A stretch of 64,000 nucleotides of DNA from Mytilus trossulus. Lineage: Eukaryota > Mollusca > Bivalvia > Mytilida > Mytilidae. The DNA is taken from assembly GCF_036588685.1 (NCBI RefSeq), contig NC_086386.1, forward strand, positions 48,035,878 through 48,099,877. Reading direction: 5' to 3'. The notes beneath the pieces are model-generated. The model was not told the origin of the DNA. It searched no databases and saw nothing but the letters and a program-made list of their open reading frames with translations. The position numbers and the translations under genes were made by a program. Below are positions 35,976 to 48,834 of this stretch, piece after piece; position 1 is the first letter of the stretch, and each line of letters starts with the position of its first letter.

Positions 35976-38900
35976 CGGGTTCAAACAGAAAGATGTTGAA
36001 AGCAGAGAAAACTGTGCATTTTATAATCGGAATGATTTTATCAGATGACAATATCAATACTAAAATAAGGCTTACGCATAGTAATATTCTTTAATTCAGT
36101 CACAGACCCGCGATATCACTGGTGTGTTCTAGTGATTTGTAAAAGTAAACCATTAAAAGAACACTTACTGATTACATGTAAGATGTACATGGGTGACAGT
36201 TAATAAAACACAGCTTTACAATTGCTCTGAATGAACTAGTTGTGGGTGATTTCAGCCCTGTACGTACGCTTTTATATTTTCAATTTATAATAAACAAAAC
36301 ATTGTTACAAATCAAATCAAGTAATAGAAACAGAGTAAACAATTGAGTTTTAGTAACGTATGAACGAGTTTGCTTTTTCTGAAGTTAGTAATACAAATCA
36401 TATTGTTTAATAATAAAGTGCATATTAGTATGTTGTTTTAATATTAATTCTCATTAATGTTTCATCATTTAATATCTACGTGTAATAGATATCGCGATTG
36501 GTTAACACTTTGTGATGATATGGATCCCTCTAAATAAAAAAAAACTTTCCATAAAACGTTATTTTTGTTTTTCCACTGTGAACATATATATCTATAATAT
36601 CTATAAAAGGGTCAAACAAATATGTTTTGCTTTGTTTACATAGATTAGGTTCCACGAATGGTATACTATTACTTCTGTAGTATCTGACAATTGAACGCAA
36701 TCTATAGTAACAGCTTCGTATTTAAACGTATTTACAACATGGACCAATATCAAGAGCCTACCATGTTTTAAATTCAAAAAAGTAAAGATTGTCACCCGAT
36801 TCTTAACAAACTGTTGTTGGGACAATTCATTTAAAAATTGTTTATCATAAGTTCAAGGCCTCTAACTGGAAACATAAAATAAAAGAAAATTTTATATTTA
36901 CGCCTGATTAAGTTTGTTCTATAGCTAGTACTGTGAATTTTCAAACATCGTTTTTTTTCTATAATCAGGTTAATATATTTTGGTATCTTTTTATATTTAA
37001 AGATAATAATTTTCCTGAATTATTTACAAACGTATTATTACAAATTGACATGATTTATAAGAATTCCGTTTTTAATATTTTTCTTTTCTTTATATACCAT
37101 TTCATTTTGTCTTCTTCTTTTCTCTTTATTAAAGTCATAAGAATCGAGTGACCGGTGAAATATAATGTTCTTACAATTCTTGAACCAACACATACAAACA
37201 TCATACACTAAGTCTTCTGTACTCGAATTTATCATTTTTTTCGTGTAAACTTCGTATAATCGTCAATTTTTTTTCAATCGGTCAGTGTTGTTGTGAAAAT
37301 ATGGCAGGTAATTAAAGTCGTGTTTTAAAGCTGAAGTTTAACGATTGTTACCTGTTTGTCAACAATTGACGAAAAATAAACAAAAAAGCATGGAAATTAA
37401 GCACGTGCTTAACATGTAAATACAGATAATAGTTTATTTTAAGGACATCCATGCGTATTGTGGTCACCGGATTTTTACGAGATGGGTCACACTGAGGTCA
37501 CCTTGCATACGGAAAATATGTCGGGGGAATTGCTTGCTGGAAGGAAGCAATTCAAATAAAGTAAACTTCTTCTAAATATGAATAAATTAAAGAATTTTCT
37601 TCAGAAAAAAGTATATGTACATAAGTTTTATAATGAAAACTATCCATTGAGTTATAAAAAACATATGCATCATTTTTTTTTTATTTGAGGTTTCTTATGA
37701 CTTTAACATAAATCCGACAACTATTCCTACTGTAGAAGGCCATAGTTCTGTACACATATTAAAACAAACTATAACTTTACATGCAATACAATAGTTTAAA
37801 AGTAATGTGTTGGCAATTTCCTCTTGATTATCTTGCTATTTTATCTTTTAGTTTTTGTATATTTGTTTGTATATTTAATTGAGGAAAATTGATTAATCAA
37901 CATTCTCGATTCATATATTTCTAATTTTGTATTTTTGTGGACACTTCTTTCGTTGTTTTATCAAACTGTGCCCTCTATACCATTCAAGCATAAAGGAATT
38001 TAAATTTTATTCACAATTTAATATTTATTCTCACGAAATTTCCCGTGTTCCGAGGCTGTGGTGCTGAGTCTTTCCCTAAGAAACGTTATTGTTCGCTCTT
38101 ACTTTGAAGTCAAAAAGATATGAAAATTTAAATGTATGACTTAAATTAACTTAATATGTAAAATATGAACATGTGTAAAAGGTTTGAAAAACTAATACAA
38201 ATTTAAAAATTATAAACACTGATATTTGACAGGCACTACTTTTAAAATCACCATTAGGAATCGGTTGACTATAAAGATATGTTGCTATCTCAACTCACGA
38301 GGGACATTGTTTGTGCTTTCAAATATTTAAAAAAGTGGTCTGCTCGGCAGTTTTACTGATTTTGTCCTATCCCCAATTGTGACATTTTCTAAGTATGAAT
38401 ATACTTGTGGATGATGCGTGCATGTGTGGCAGTGGACGATACACTGTCGACACATTATGTCTCTCTCATTTAGGAGTACATGTGATTCCGTCAGTTTCTG
38501 TTTTTCCTTGCTTTATCTCTTTCTGGTTAATTAAAAAGATTTGAACATCGGCACTCTACTGTCGCCCTACTTGGTCATCTTTCTGTTATACATAAAAAGT
38601 TACATGTTTAGCCATAAAGGAACAATAATTAAAGGAAAACAATAACAGGGAGAGACAATTTGAAATGTGCACTATAATCACTGCCGGTTACTGAACTCAA
38701 AGGCACAGAATCAAGTTGTGGTCCCTCAACTGCAAAGATGATTAAACACTTAAATCAAACTGTTAACATAATAGTCAGAAGATTAACCATTATATAAAAT
38801 ACATTATTGTATGTTAGTCATAGCCGAATTTTTAAAAAATGCTGGCGATCTAAAGATGCCAAAATTAGTGAATTTTACTTACTAGTATTATTTGTCAGAT

Positions 38901-39785
38901 TAAAAATGTCCTGGAGGAATAATGTCGATATTCAAGTATACAGGCATTTTCAGCAGAGGAATCAGAATCAATACCTTTTAACCATCAATTGTTCACAAAA
39001 GATTAACTTTTGGTGAGAGTTCTTTTGCGCATCGGCACATCCTAAATCAAGACATCTTACACATTAGAATTGTTTATCTTTGAGAAGAATTATCAGCTTA
39101 GTTTTAACAATATTTATACAGATACATCAACATAAAACGATAATATACAAATGACAGAATATTATGAATTCAAAGTTCAAACAGGCAAATTTGCTTTTAC
39201 AAATCTGTCTCCTTGTGCACAAATAATACATATATTGAACAGTATTGAACAATAATTAAATATAAATACTGGCATGTTCTGTAATAGATATATGAATATG
39301 GAAAAGGTGAAAAATACCAGAAGAAGACAAAAAATACAAAATTAACATGATTTTTTGTAATGTATACAGTGTGAAATAATTGGGTTCCTATTGAATACTG
39401 AAGCAGTAACATCAAGGGTTAAAACTTTGCTATTAAATATTTCCTCACCAAACTAAATAAAAGATTATTTTGCTCATTTGAGAGTACCGTTTTGAATTTC
39501 AAATTCCCTGGCGTCAAATCATCATTTCATAAAGGATTACCGTGCATATAACAACCTTGCGATATTATGTACTGCAATGGTGCATATATCGTTTTTTAAG
39601 GACACTTATATAATGTTAACCGGTTAATAGGCTTTGATAATAAAGTGTCGAAATCACAAATGTCTAAAAGTCAAAATGATCATCCTAGTACTTGATTAAT
39701 GCAAGTTTCCAGCATATGAACTTTTTTGTACTCGGTTAAATGAGCATGCAGACACCTCTTCTATAGCCATGGATCAAAATCTAAA
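35976..39785. other. No gene recognised
   Basis: A long AT-rich stretch. Frames at 36601-36825 (minus) and 38807-39016 (plus) are isolated, without splice partners or recognisable motifs. The region is most simply old repeats and intergenic DNA. Confidence 0.5.
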
Positions 39786-39790
39786 TTATA

Positions 39791-40455
39791 TCAGTCCCCG
39801 AGGGTATCATCAGCTCGGTAGTCAGTATTTCGGTACTGACATGATTTAACAAACTATACTAAAATTGTCCGTTTATAAATTTATAAATTATTAAGAAACT
39901 AAGGTTTCAACTCCCTCAGGTAAAGTTGGCTTTAGATGAATTTGGCTATTTATTTTCGGTATTTTTGACATACAGCTCTTCAACGGTTTCGGTACTTATA
40001 CATCTTCGGATTTCAAATGTTTGGCTTTGAGCGTTCCTGATGAAGGTAAATCCAGAAAAGCGCTTCGGACGCAAGAAATTAATAACGTGTTGTTTTCAAT
40101 ATTTTACATCACTGGGTCGATACCTCTGCTGGTGGACTATCAGTCCCCGAGGGTATCATCAGCTCAGTAGTCAGTATTTCGGTACTGACATGATTTAACA
40201 AACTATACTAAAATTGTCCGTTAATAAATTTATAAATTATTAAGAAACTAAGGTTTCAACTCCCTTAGGCAAAGTTGGCTTTAGATGAATTTGGCTATTT
40301 ATTTTGGATATTTTTGACATACAGCTCTTCAACGGTTTCGGTACTTATACATCTTCGGATTTCAAATGTTTGGCTTTGAGCGTTCCTGATGAAGGTAAAT
40401 CCAGAAAAGCGCTTCGGACGCAAGAAATTAATAACGTGTTGTTTTCAATATTGTA
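39791..40455 (+). repeat. Tandem duplication of a family B unit (349-base period)
   Basis: 39791-40105 and 40140-40455 are almost identical, both starting 'tcagtccccgagggtatcat' and ending 'cgtgttgttttcaatatt'. A 34-base junction with 'ctctgctggtggact' separates them. I saw only a few differences, such as 'ccctcaggtaaa' against 'cccttaggcaaa', so the duplication is recent. Confidence 0.9.
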
Positions 40456-42333
40456 TATACTTTTTTAAATTCATAGTAAAGTTCTGAAAAAAAATAATAT
40501 AACTTTCACAGTTGCAAGCCGAGGAAAGTTAACAATTTAGTTCTTTATTCCAATTGAACTTAATATTGTGTGGACGCAAAAAAACATTAATTGCTGATAT
40601 GGTGACTACTTTTCGTACCAGATGTCTTTGAATAGATATACATGTAGTATTATAACAGTTGTTATGAAATACATAAAAGTAAACGTAAAAGAACTTACGT
40701 TGTATGTCTGCTTGTTACAAAATGATGCTATTTTGACAATGTGTTCACCTTTGCTCTAATCTTTAGCAGTTTTTTTTAAGCCAAATGTAAATATATGTTA
40801 TTTTATCGTTGGTTTTTTTTAATTTTTGATTTAAGTAATGGTAAAACATGGCCATTTTTCGCACCTCTGCCTTTGTCTTTGATGATTTCAAATTTAGCTG
40901 TAACAACATTTCATATAAGGGTCTATATGGGAATTACAACAGAATAAACGTGCAGAATAAAGGATTAATCTTATCAAGAATTGATAAAAAAAAATAAAAA
41001 ATTAAACAATTAAACAATGATGGGGAGGGATGGGGTCTTAAATACAAAGTCTGAGAATAGAAAGATAACAGTCAAAATGTGTATATAGAATAGAAAAAAT
41101 GGCTTATAGAAATAGAAAATACAGAATCAAAAGATCCATCATATAGAGTTTTCTTTAAGATGGAATATTGCCGATCTTAAGGGGAATGAACAGAAGGGAA
41201 AAGAAAGATAAAAAAAAAGAAGATTTTTTTTTTATTTCATTCAATGTAACCTTTAACCTATGCATATAAATCATAACAAGGTCACATATCTATGTTTTTT
41301 AAATGTTTTTACAGAAAACAGGTTTCCGAAAAGAAAATGTTTGAAAATTGAATTAGATAACACAATATGGTTAAAAAAAATAATAAATGTATGTAGTCTC
41401 AATGTAAATGGTACAAACAATATGAATAAAAAGGAGAAGGGTTATCGAATGGTTAAACGCTCATAAATGTGACATTGCTTTTTTTGCACGAAATGCATTT
41501 TGACGAAAAATTTAAGTAAAGAAATTTACGTTGGTATTTATATATGCACCAAATTATAAAGCATCTAGAAATACGTTTTTTTAAAAGGTAAGTGATAATA
41601 TAAAAAAATTCGGTATCGGTATACCGATGATTGGGGGGAGATTTTAATGATACTTAAAATGTTATAGATAGAAAAACAGCACGACCAAATAGCCAGATTT
41701 CAAAACCAGTAAATAGTTTGAAATTAATGTTCTAAAAATCAAACAAACTAATCGATATCTGGAGATGTTTTATTCCAAACGTACAACAATGTACATGGCG
41801 GTGGAGAGATAAAACTCAGGCAAGTAGAAAAGACATGATACTAACTGGCTCAGGTTTTAAGTCATAAGTAGAAAATTGTAAAATTAAACCCGCTTTAATT
41901 AATTCTACTGATCATCAAAGCGGGTTTTTTTTAAGTATAAGGACTGGTGTTTCAGAAAGAGGTAAGGGATATTGGATGATTAACAACTCTATTTTAAAAG
42001 AAAACAAATACAAAGAGATAATCAGTAATCTTATTCATAAATATACTAATGGAAATATTAATATGGATTGTCAATTATTGTGAGACGTTTTAAAAGTAGA
42101 AATAAGGGAGGTAAGCATAGCATATTGTAAGAATAAAGCAAAGGCAAACAGAGAATTAAATGGGGAACTAGAAAAAAAACCTGGAAGAGAGAAATAAGTT
42201 AAGAGATGCATTACCACAGGAGGATGCACCTTTAGATAAAGAAATACAGGATTTAGAACTAAAAATATGATAGATATACGAACAGAAAGGTAGAGGTGCA
42301 CAGGTTAGGTCAAGGGAGAAATGGGGTGAATAT

Positions 42334-42350
42334 GGGGGGGGGGGGGGGGG
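42334..42350 (+). repeat. Run of 17 guanines
   Basis: An uninterrupted G run between the endonuclease and reverse-transcriptase parts of the decayed LINE. It must have arisen or expanded after insertion, because it breaks the coding frame. Confidence 0.85.
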
Positions 42351-44428
42351 AATAATGCTTTTTTTTTAGGTTTAGAAAAACAAAGACAGGTAAAAAAGTT
42401 GATAAATAAACTAAGTGACGAGAATGGAAATATAACAACAGACCAGACCGATTTATTAACAAAAATTAAACAATAATATGAAAAACTGTACAGCTCTAAA
42501 TGTCAAATAAAATATTAGGTCGAAAATTATATTTGTGAAACTGAATTAGAAAATAATTCAAATAATGTTGATAAATCAGTTAGTGACGGAGAAGTAACAA
42601 TCGAGGAATGTACTTCAGCTATTAATATATTGAAATAAAATAAAGCAGCAGGGCTAGATGGTCTAACAGTTGAATTTTATCAGATGTTTTGTGAAAAAAT
42701 AAGATATTTTCTAGTTAAGGTTTAAAACTCTGGTAATGAAAAAGGACTCACAACGTACTAGTATTTTGACATTTTTGTTCAAAAAAGGGAATCATTTATT
42801 ATTAGATAATTATAGGCCAATTTCCTTACTAAATGTAGATTTAAAACTATTGTCCTTTGTTCTAGCGCAATGCTTAAAAAAGATACTACCAAAAATAATT
42901 AATGATTTATTGGCTTTAATTTCAGACAAATTCAAGATATTATTGACTATGCGGATGTATATTCGATTGAATGGGCAATAGTTTTTGTAGATTTTACTAA
43001 AGCTGTTGATTCCTTAGAATGGGATTTTATGTTAATCACTTTAAAACATTTTGGATTTAATGAATCTTTTATAAACTGGGTAAAAACATTATATACTAGG
43101 TTACAAACTTGTGTTATTAATAATGGATGGATTTCGGAAATATTTCATAACTCAAGAGGAATAAGGCAGGGGTGTCCCTTATCAGCTCTTCTTTTCGTTT
43201 TATCCGTGGAGATCATGGCTTTAAGACTTCGAAAAAAATCAGAGATATCAAAGGGTTCGGAGTTAAACTAGATAATAAAAATCATAGCATTAAAATTTCA
43301 CAATTAGCTGATGATACTACTTTATTTTTCAGTAATAAGAAAGAAATCAAATCTGCTATGAATGAAATAGAAATTTTTGGATCATTTTCTGGGTTAATTT
43401 TGAATAAAAATATAACAGAGGGTATATAGGAAAACTGAAACATAGTTAAGATAAGGTAGCTGGGATTAATTGGACAAACACACCAGTAAAGGCATTAGGA
43501 ATATATTTTGGTCATACAGAGAAAATTGTGAAAAATTAAACTGGGAAAATAATAATATAACTTTAATCGGGAAAATTCTTAATATAAAAACATTAGTTTC
43601 ACCACTTTTTACATTTTTGGCAAGTGCCTGTTCAGTTCCGGAGAAATTCAGAAAAGAACTAGAAAGTAAATGTTATAAATACATCTGGTATGGTAAACCA
43701 GATAAGGTTAAAAGAAGTACCATGATAAAGTCAAACGAAGAAGGGGGATTACAAATGATCGACATACAAAGTTATGTTATGTCTCTAAAAGCATTTTGGG
43801 TAAGTAAACTCATCAGTAATTTCCAACTGGAAGTTGATTCCATTAAAATATCTCAGCGTGGTTGGTACTAATTGGTTAATTTTTAAGATGAATTTTGAAA
43901 AGAAGAAAATTCTGGAATATATCAAACATATCCCTGAATTTTATAAAAAAAGTTTTTAAGTGTTGGGTAATATCAGGCGGTGGACAAACAAAAAAACCTA
44001 CCAACTTCACAGAAGAATGGAAACAGGTAATTTGGGGGAATAAACAGATTAATTTTAAAAATAAAACTATTTTTTTGGAAAATTGGATTAAGAGTAACTT
44101 GATATTTGCCAATGACATTATAGACCACACTGGTAATACATCTCAACATTTTATTCTGGATAAATTAGAATGCAAGATTAATTGGATTGCAGAAATAAAT
44201 ATTTTAAAAGACTGGCTTCAGATGTTACAGTCTGAAAGTTCTATAAAAAGTATTGTAAATATTCCTAGACAGAAACTAATCTGGAAAGGTAATAACATTG
44301 AGGCTTCAAGCTTTTCAACAAATATATTATTTAAGTCAATTTGTAAAGAAAAAACTGAACCATCAATTGGTGTTAGCAAATGGATGCGTATTTACAAAAT
44401 AATGAGAACCTTAGTATTAACAAACTAT

Positions 44429-44614
44429 GTTAGTTTTCTCGTTTGAATTGTTTTACATTGTCTTATCGGGATCTTTTATAGCTGACTATGCGGCATGGGC
44501 TTTGTTCATTGTTGAAGGGCGTACGTTGATCTATAGTTGTTAATGTTTGTGTCATTTTGGTCTTTTGTGGATAGTTGTCTCATTGGCAATCATACCATAT
44601 CTTCTTTTTTATAT
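44429..44614 (+). mobile_element. Family A repeat inserted into the LINE
   Basis: 'gttagttttctcgtttgaat' through 'tcataccatatcttctttt' is a full match to the reverse complement of the copy at 49445-49620. The LINE protein reads up to MRIYKIMRTLVLTN on its left and resumes with KLKIYRWKLLQFILQTTQLL on its right, so this element inserted later than the LINE. Confidence 0.85.
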
Positions 44615-44794
44615 ATGTTTTCATGTTTCATTATTTAGAAGAAAATAAGTTAAAAATATATAGATGGAAACTTTTACAATTCATATTACAAACAACACAA
44701 TTATTGTTTAAATGGAAACAGAAGAATGCCAATCTATGTAATGTCTGTAACGAAGAAGAAGATTATAACCACGAAACCTCTTTCTAAATTATTA

Positions 44795-45541
44795 ATATCT
44801 ATTTTATTAGCAATCAAAGACGGGCTTCAAAGTTATTGTGAAACTGCCTATTCTAGAGGTGGCGTGAATCAGATGTGGATACTTAAAAATTCCAAAGATC
44901 TTTTAGAGTACATACAATGTAACTCTCTTTCATCTTGTAACAGTAATATAACATTTGACTTTTCTACTCTTTACACAAGTATTCCACATTCCAAACTAAA
45001 AGACAAATTGAAAGAGTTGGTATTACTTTGCTTCATAAAAAAAGAATGGCCAACGCAGATACAAGTATCTTGTCTTAGGGAGGGATAAATCATACTTTTT
45101 AAAGAATCACTCTGATTCAAACAAAAAATTCTCTGAAACCGATATTATCAAGATGCTTGATTTCTTGATTGACAACATATTTGTTATGGAATAACCGTTT
45201 CACAAATGATATCGGATATGTTCCTTACGTCGTAACTTCAATCCCCTTCCCTTTCATGAATGTGACCTACCGAATAAGACTATTTACCGGATTTATAATC
45301 ACATAAGCAACACGACGGGTGCCACATGTGGAGCAGGATCTGCTTACCCTTCCGGAGAACCTGAGATCACCCCTAGTTTTTGGTGGGATTCGTGTTGTTT
45401 ATTCTTTAGTTTTCTATGTTGTTTCATGTGAAATATTGTTTCACTGTTTGTCTTTTTCATTTTTAGCCATGGCGTTGTCAGTTTGTTTTAGATTTATGAG
45501 TTTGACTGTCCCTTTGGTATCTTTCGTCCCTCTTTTATAAC
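44795..45541 (+). pseudogene. Penelope-like retroelement, internally deleted
   Basis: The frame from about 44805 gives AIKDGLQSYCETAYSRGGV, then FDFSTLYTSIPHSKLKDKLK, a typical Penelope-like reverse-transcriptase start. It continues in shifted frames as SYFLKNHSDSNKKFSETDII and MLDFLIDNIFVME. It then jumps to the element's 3' part, containing TTGATCGAGSAYPSGEPE and ALSVCFRFMSLTVPLVSF. The central reverse-transcriptase core with the catalytic Asp pair is missing. It abuts the end of the LINE. Related pieces lie at 24.1, 60.2, 60.8 and 62.2 kb. Confidence 0.8.
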
Positions 45542-46099
45542 CACTTTTTTATTTCTTGTCGATTTTAGAAAAATTTTGGAAAAGTATTTATGTGTTAATG
45601 GTAAAATCAAATTCAAATTTTAGAGTATCATTAAAGCATGGATTTGTATAGTATACTATACAAATCCTTGATTAAAGCAATTAGTCTTTGGATATAAAAA
45701 TTTTGGCAAATTTTATATTGGTCTGAATTATTTCCTAACAATCTTAGGTTTTTCCATATACAAATCATTCTATGTATCTAATCAGAAATTGACAAAGGTA
45801 AATGTTTATCAATTTTTTGTTCGAGAATACACACACAGATACAATGAAAACAGAACAATGAAACTTAATCGATTATTAAAGTCACTAAAAATAAGTTAAG
45901 ACGATTGATAGAATAAAGCACAATGTATTAAAATGTTGTATAATTGTATTTCAAAAATTTTATACATATATACCAGCAGCTGATTGCTAACCTGGGCAAT
46001 CAGTGGAATATTACAGGATGCATCAAGAAAAGCTTGGCGTCTTGGTGTAACAATGTAACAAGCATATTTGATAAATAAATATTTAATGTTGTTAAAAAA

Positions 46100-46175
46100 A
46101 ACAAGGTCACATAATTTTATCTATGTTTTTCGATATGTTTTTACAGAAATCAGGTTTCCACGAATGTAATCTAAA
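46100..46175 (+). repeat. Short copy of the LINE 5' region
   Basis: 'acaaggtcacat', 'tctatgttttt' and 'atgtttttacagaaa.cagg' repeat the sequence at 41275-41330, just upstream of the LINE endonuclease. Only this leader-like part is present. Confidence 0.6.
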
Positions 46176-46344
46176 TATCGTATGACCTTGTCGCAGCTTG
46201 CGTATAGTAAATTAAATAAGCACACGCAACACAAGTATTGGTTTTTTAACTGTTTTGGTTTCAAATGCATTGCAAAAATATAGTGTTCTCCTAGAAGTTT
46301 AACAGTTATTGCTTAAGAGAATAATTTACCTTGTAAGTATCATA

Positions 46345-46522
46345 TATGTATACACAACTCGTCTAAACATCAACCCAACAATGTTAGATCTGTAAATTTG
46401 CTTTCGCAAATTTTTGGTTCTTCCCTCGCCGGGATTCGAACCCATGCTACTGTGATATCGTGACACCAAATCGCCTGCACTGCAGCCGTCCCGCTAGACC
46501 ACACGACCACCTGGGCTCTCTG
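46345..46522 (-). mobile_element. tRNA-derived SINE
   Basis: On the minus strand the head has a polymerase III A box (TGGTCTAGCGG) and a B box (GGTTCGAATCC) about 55 bases apart. It is followed by a tail with the hairpin 'aaatttgcgaaagcaaattt' and 'aacattgttgggttgatg'. The head does not close into a functional tRNA (no matching acceptor stem), so it is a SINE rather than a tRNA gene. It gives the chance frame 46370-46552. Confidence 0.75.
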
Positions 46523-47001
46523 ATAGTTATCTCTATGTAAATTAATTACCATAAACGATTATGGGACACATACGACTAATTTCACACATTTGAAAAAACA
46601 CAAAATCAAAGTAGATAACTTTATCAAAATCTATTCTGGAAAGTTTTTCCGCTAGTTTTATGCACAAACGTATAATTAAAAGGGCATTTAGATAATAGGA
46701 TATCATGTTCCATAGTTTTTTTCCCTTTCTTTTTGTCTGTGTTCTTTTATTTGAAAGTCTTACTATTTACAATAGTTACAGTGTAGAAGACAGTGCTTCA
46801 ATACAATTATAAAAAAGCTATCTTGAAAAATCAGTGTATTGAGAAGTTCCACCTTGAATGAAAATCTTTTTCAAAAGTTTTTTTTGTCTGTTACAGTATA
46901 GTTATATACATCTTTAGTTTTAGATCCGACCATGTCTAAAAATTGTTTATCTGCTGTTTTTAATAATAAAATAAAATGCTCGTCATATTTCAGCTAGAAA
47001 G

Positions 47002-48371
47002 ATGAGACCTTGGATTACTATCTTAGTACTTGTGGTAACAGTGACTTTTGCTCATGGATGGCTTTCGAGTTCTCAAGGCTAAATACCGCCAGTAAGTTTT
47101 ATACTAGTAATTTTATTTCATCAAAATATGACTACAACGGTATACAAAACTCAAAATAGAAAAAAATACAGGGTGACCAACTTTGTAGAACCCCTTTAAA
47201 AACCAGGGTTGCTTTGGAACGATAAGTAGGATCTGTTATGGATGCATTGTTCTTCCATATACGATGAAATTTAAAAAGCATTTCGGTTCAAAACATCAAG
47301 TTCTCTATCAAAAAGTTATATCAGATAAGAAATAGCATCTTTGTTAGAATTGTTTTAGGAGGCTCGCGGGTATAAGATTTTCATAACAAATATTAACTGC
47401 CTTAAGTAGTATTACTTTATCATATGGTACAAAATTCATTGCAAAAAATCAATTCGGGTTGGCCCCAGGTGACTTTTAAATTGTAGATATCATTGAAAAA
47501 GCTCCAAATTATCTCCCTTTGGTGCAAAAATGACATTTTTTAGCATTAAAATTGAAATATCTTTTTTAACTCATCGGTGACCTATACATTTTATTGTTGT
47601 TTTCGATTAAGCTGTACATTAACTAAATAATTGTAAAATTTAAGCGATTTCTGTAATTTAGTTCTTGTTTTATTTCGATATTACCTCTATTTCTCCTATT
47701 TGTTCAACAGAAACAAAGGACATTAACAAAAATGAATGCTTCTTTCGTAGGAAGGTTGTGAACGTAAATGAACAGTGACCCCATTTTTTTATTTCAAGTA
47801 TAAGATAAAGTTCATTTATAGAAAAAAAAATATAGCGAAATCATATATTAGATTAAAAAAAAAATGATTTAGACCCGCGAGCCACCTTAAGGAAAAATTA
47901 TTTACGCGATTATTTAAAAAAAAAAATATGTGTTTCCAATAAACCCAAAGGGGTTGATTAAGATTTTAATTCAGATAATTTTTACAACTACATGTTTATC
48001 GTGTAAAAAAAAGGGGGGGATTTAGCATTTTGAAAAATTTGGTTGTACCAGTTGAAATAAAATCAAGAATTGAAAATAATTTATCTTTCAGTTGTAATTG
48101 CAAAGCATACGACGCCAGCAGCCGTGAATTAATCAAGGATTTTGGTGTAGTATCGTCATGTAAAGGCTGGCCAAAATGTGCTTGCAGACGTGCGGAAATG
48201 ATGAACTGTGCTGACACCTGTGATCACGTGGTAGCTCAGTGGGTGTGTAATCACGAGACAGAGTGCAAAGCTAGGAGTGACCGGATAAAGAAATACTACG
48301 ATGCTGGAGGATGTAGCAGGGGATTCGGCCATGAGAGTAGAAAATGTGGTGAGTGCAGTACACTCGGATAA
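47002..48371 (+). pseudogene. Small cysteine-rich secreted protein gene, signal exon frameshifted
   Basis: Exon 1 (47002-47091, preceded by an AG at 46991-46993 and followed by GTAAGT) begins MRPWITILVLVVTVTFAHGW, a good signal peptide, but runs into TAA at 47080-47082. Exon 2 (acceptor at 48090-48091, coding from 48092) has eleven cysteines in about 85 residues: CNCKAYDASSRELIKDFG, SCKGWPKCACRRAEMMNC, DTCDHVVAQWVCNHETEC and GGCSRGFGHESRKC. It ends either at a GTGAGT donor after 48348 or at a stop at 48369-48371. Exon 1 ends in phase 0, whereas exon 2 needs phase 2. A one-base change in exon 1 near 47057 would restore both the phase and a read-through past the stop. I do not recognise the family; a role outside the cell is inferred from the signal peptide and cysteines. 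It could be a pseudogene, a sequencing error or an allele. Confidence 0.6.
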
Positions 48372-48834
48372 TTTCTAAAGAATAAAACTAATGAAAAATA
48401 TGTAGATGTATGAATTTTTAGTGTATGAATATCCCTTATTTCATTTCAATGTCTACCCATGGTTATACCAATCTTTATGAAGGCATACTGTCGTTTTTGA
48501 TTTGTCGGTGTCATATTAAATGGCAGTTTTATCTAAATATTAAAAAATGACTACATGTCATTTGGTTATTTGTGTCCTTGGTTTGTACTCACGTTTCCGT
48601 ATATAAATCATTTCATTTCATTTAAATTACTTTTATGTGGAAGTTAATAATCCGTCTTTAGATTGTTGTTTGTATTAAAATTATGTAATCGTATGATATC
48701 CCCAAGTGAGTAGTTCAGCGCTCACAAACATGGTTAGGTCTTTCTCATTCTTCGTGTGCCTTTCCCAAGTCAGTAGCTTGTTATTCGGTAGATATCGTTG
48801 ATTATTGCATTTTGTAATTAATATTCGTTTATTC

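Larger units (their letters stand above)
41260..44790 (+). pseudogene. Decayed LINE retrotransposon (L1/Tx1-like): endonuclease, reverse transcriptase, C-terminal knuckle
   Basis: Domains appear in LINE order across many shifted frames. Endonuclease: INVCSLNVNG near 41393, then 'IGGDFN' near 41630, LIDIWRCFIPNVQQCTWRWR near 41750, and DHQ near 41910. Reverse transcriptase: KAAGLDGLTVEFYQ near 42650, YRPISLLNVDLK near 42810, FVDFTKAVDSLEW near 42990, SRGIRQGCPLSALLF near 43150 and LADDTTLFFS near 43300. The thumb and C-terminal region follow (43500-44420), then a knuckle CNVCNEEEDYNH near 44735. LADD replaces the usual FADD. Stops, frameshifts and the insertion at 44429-44614 make it inactive. 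The strings SLNVNG, RQGCPLS and the C-terminal CxxC..H fit the L1/Tx1 group best. Confidence 0.85.

Noticed and set aside
43876-44130. Minus-strand frame opposite the LINE
   Set aside because: Antisense shadow of the LINE protein, which reads coherently on the plus strand.
46370-46552. tRNA gene or protein on the minus strand
   Set aside because: A and B boxes are present, but the acceptor stem does not pair and a SINE-type tail follows, so it is a tRNA-derived repeat. The open frame is incidental.
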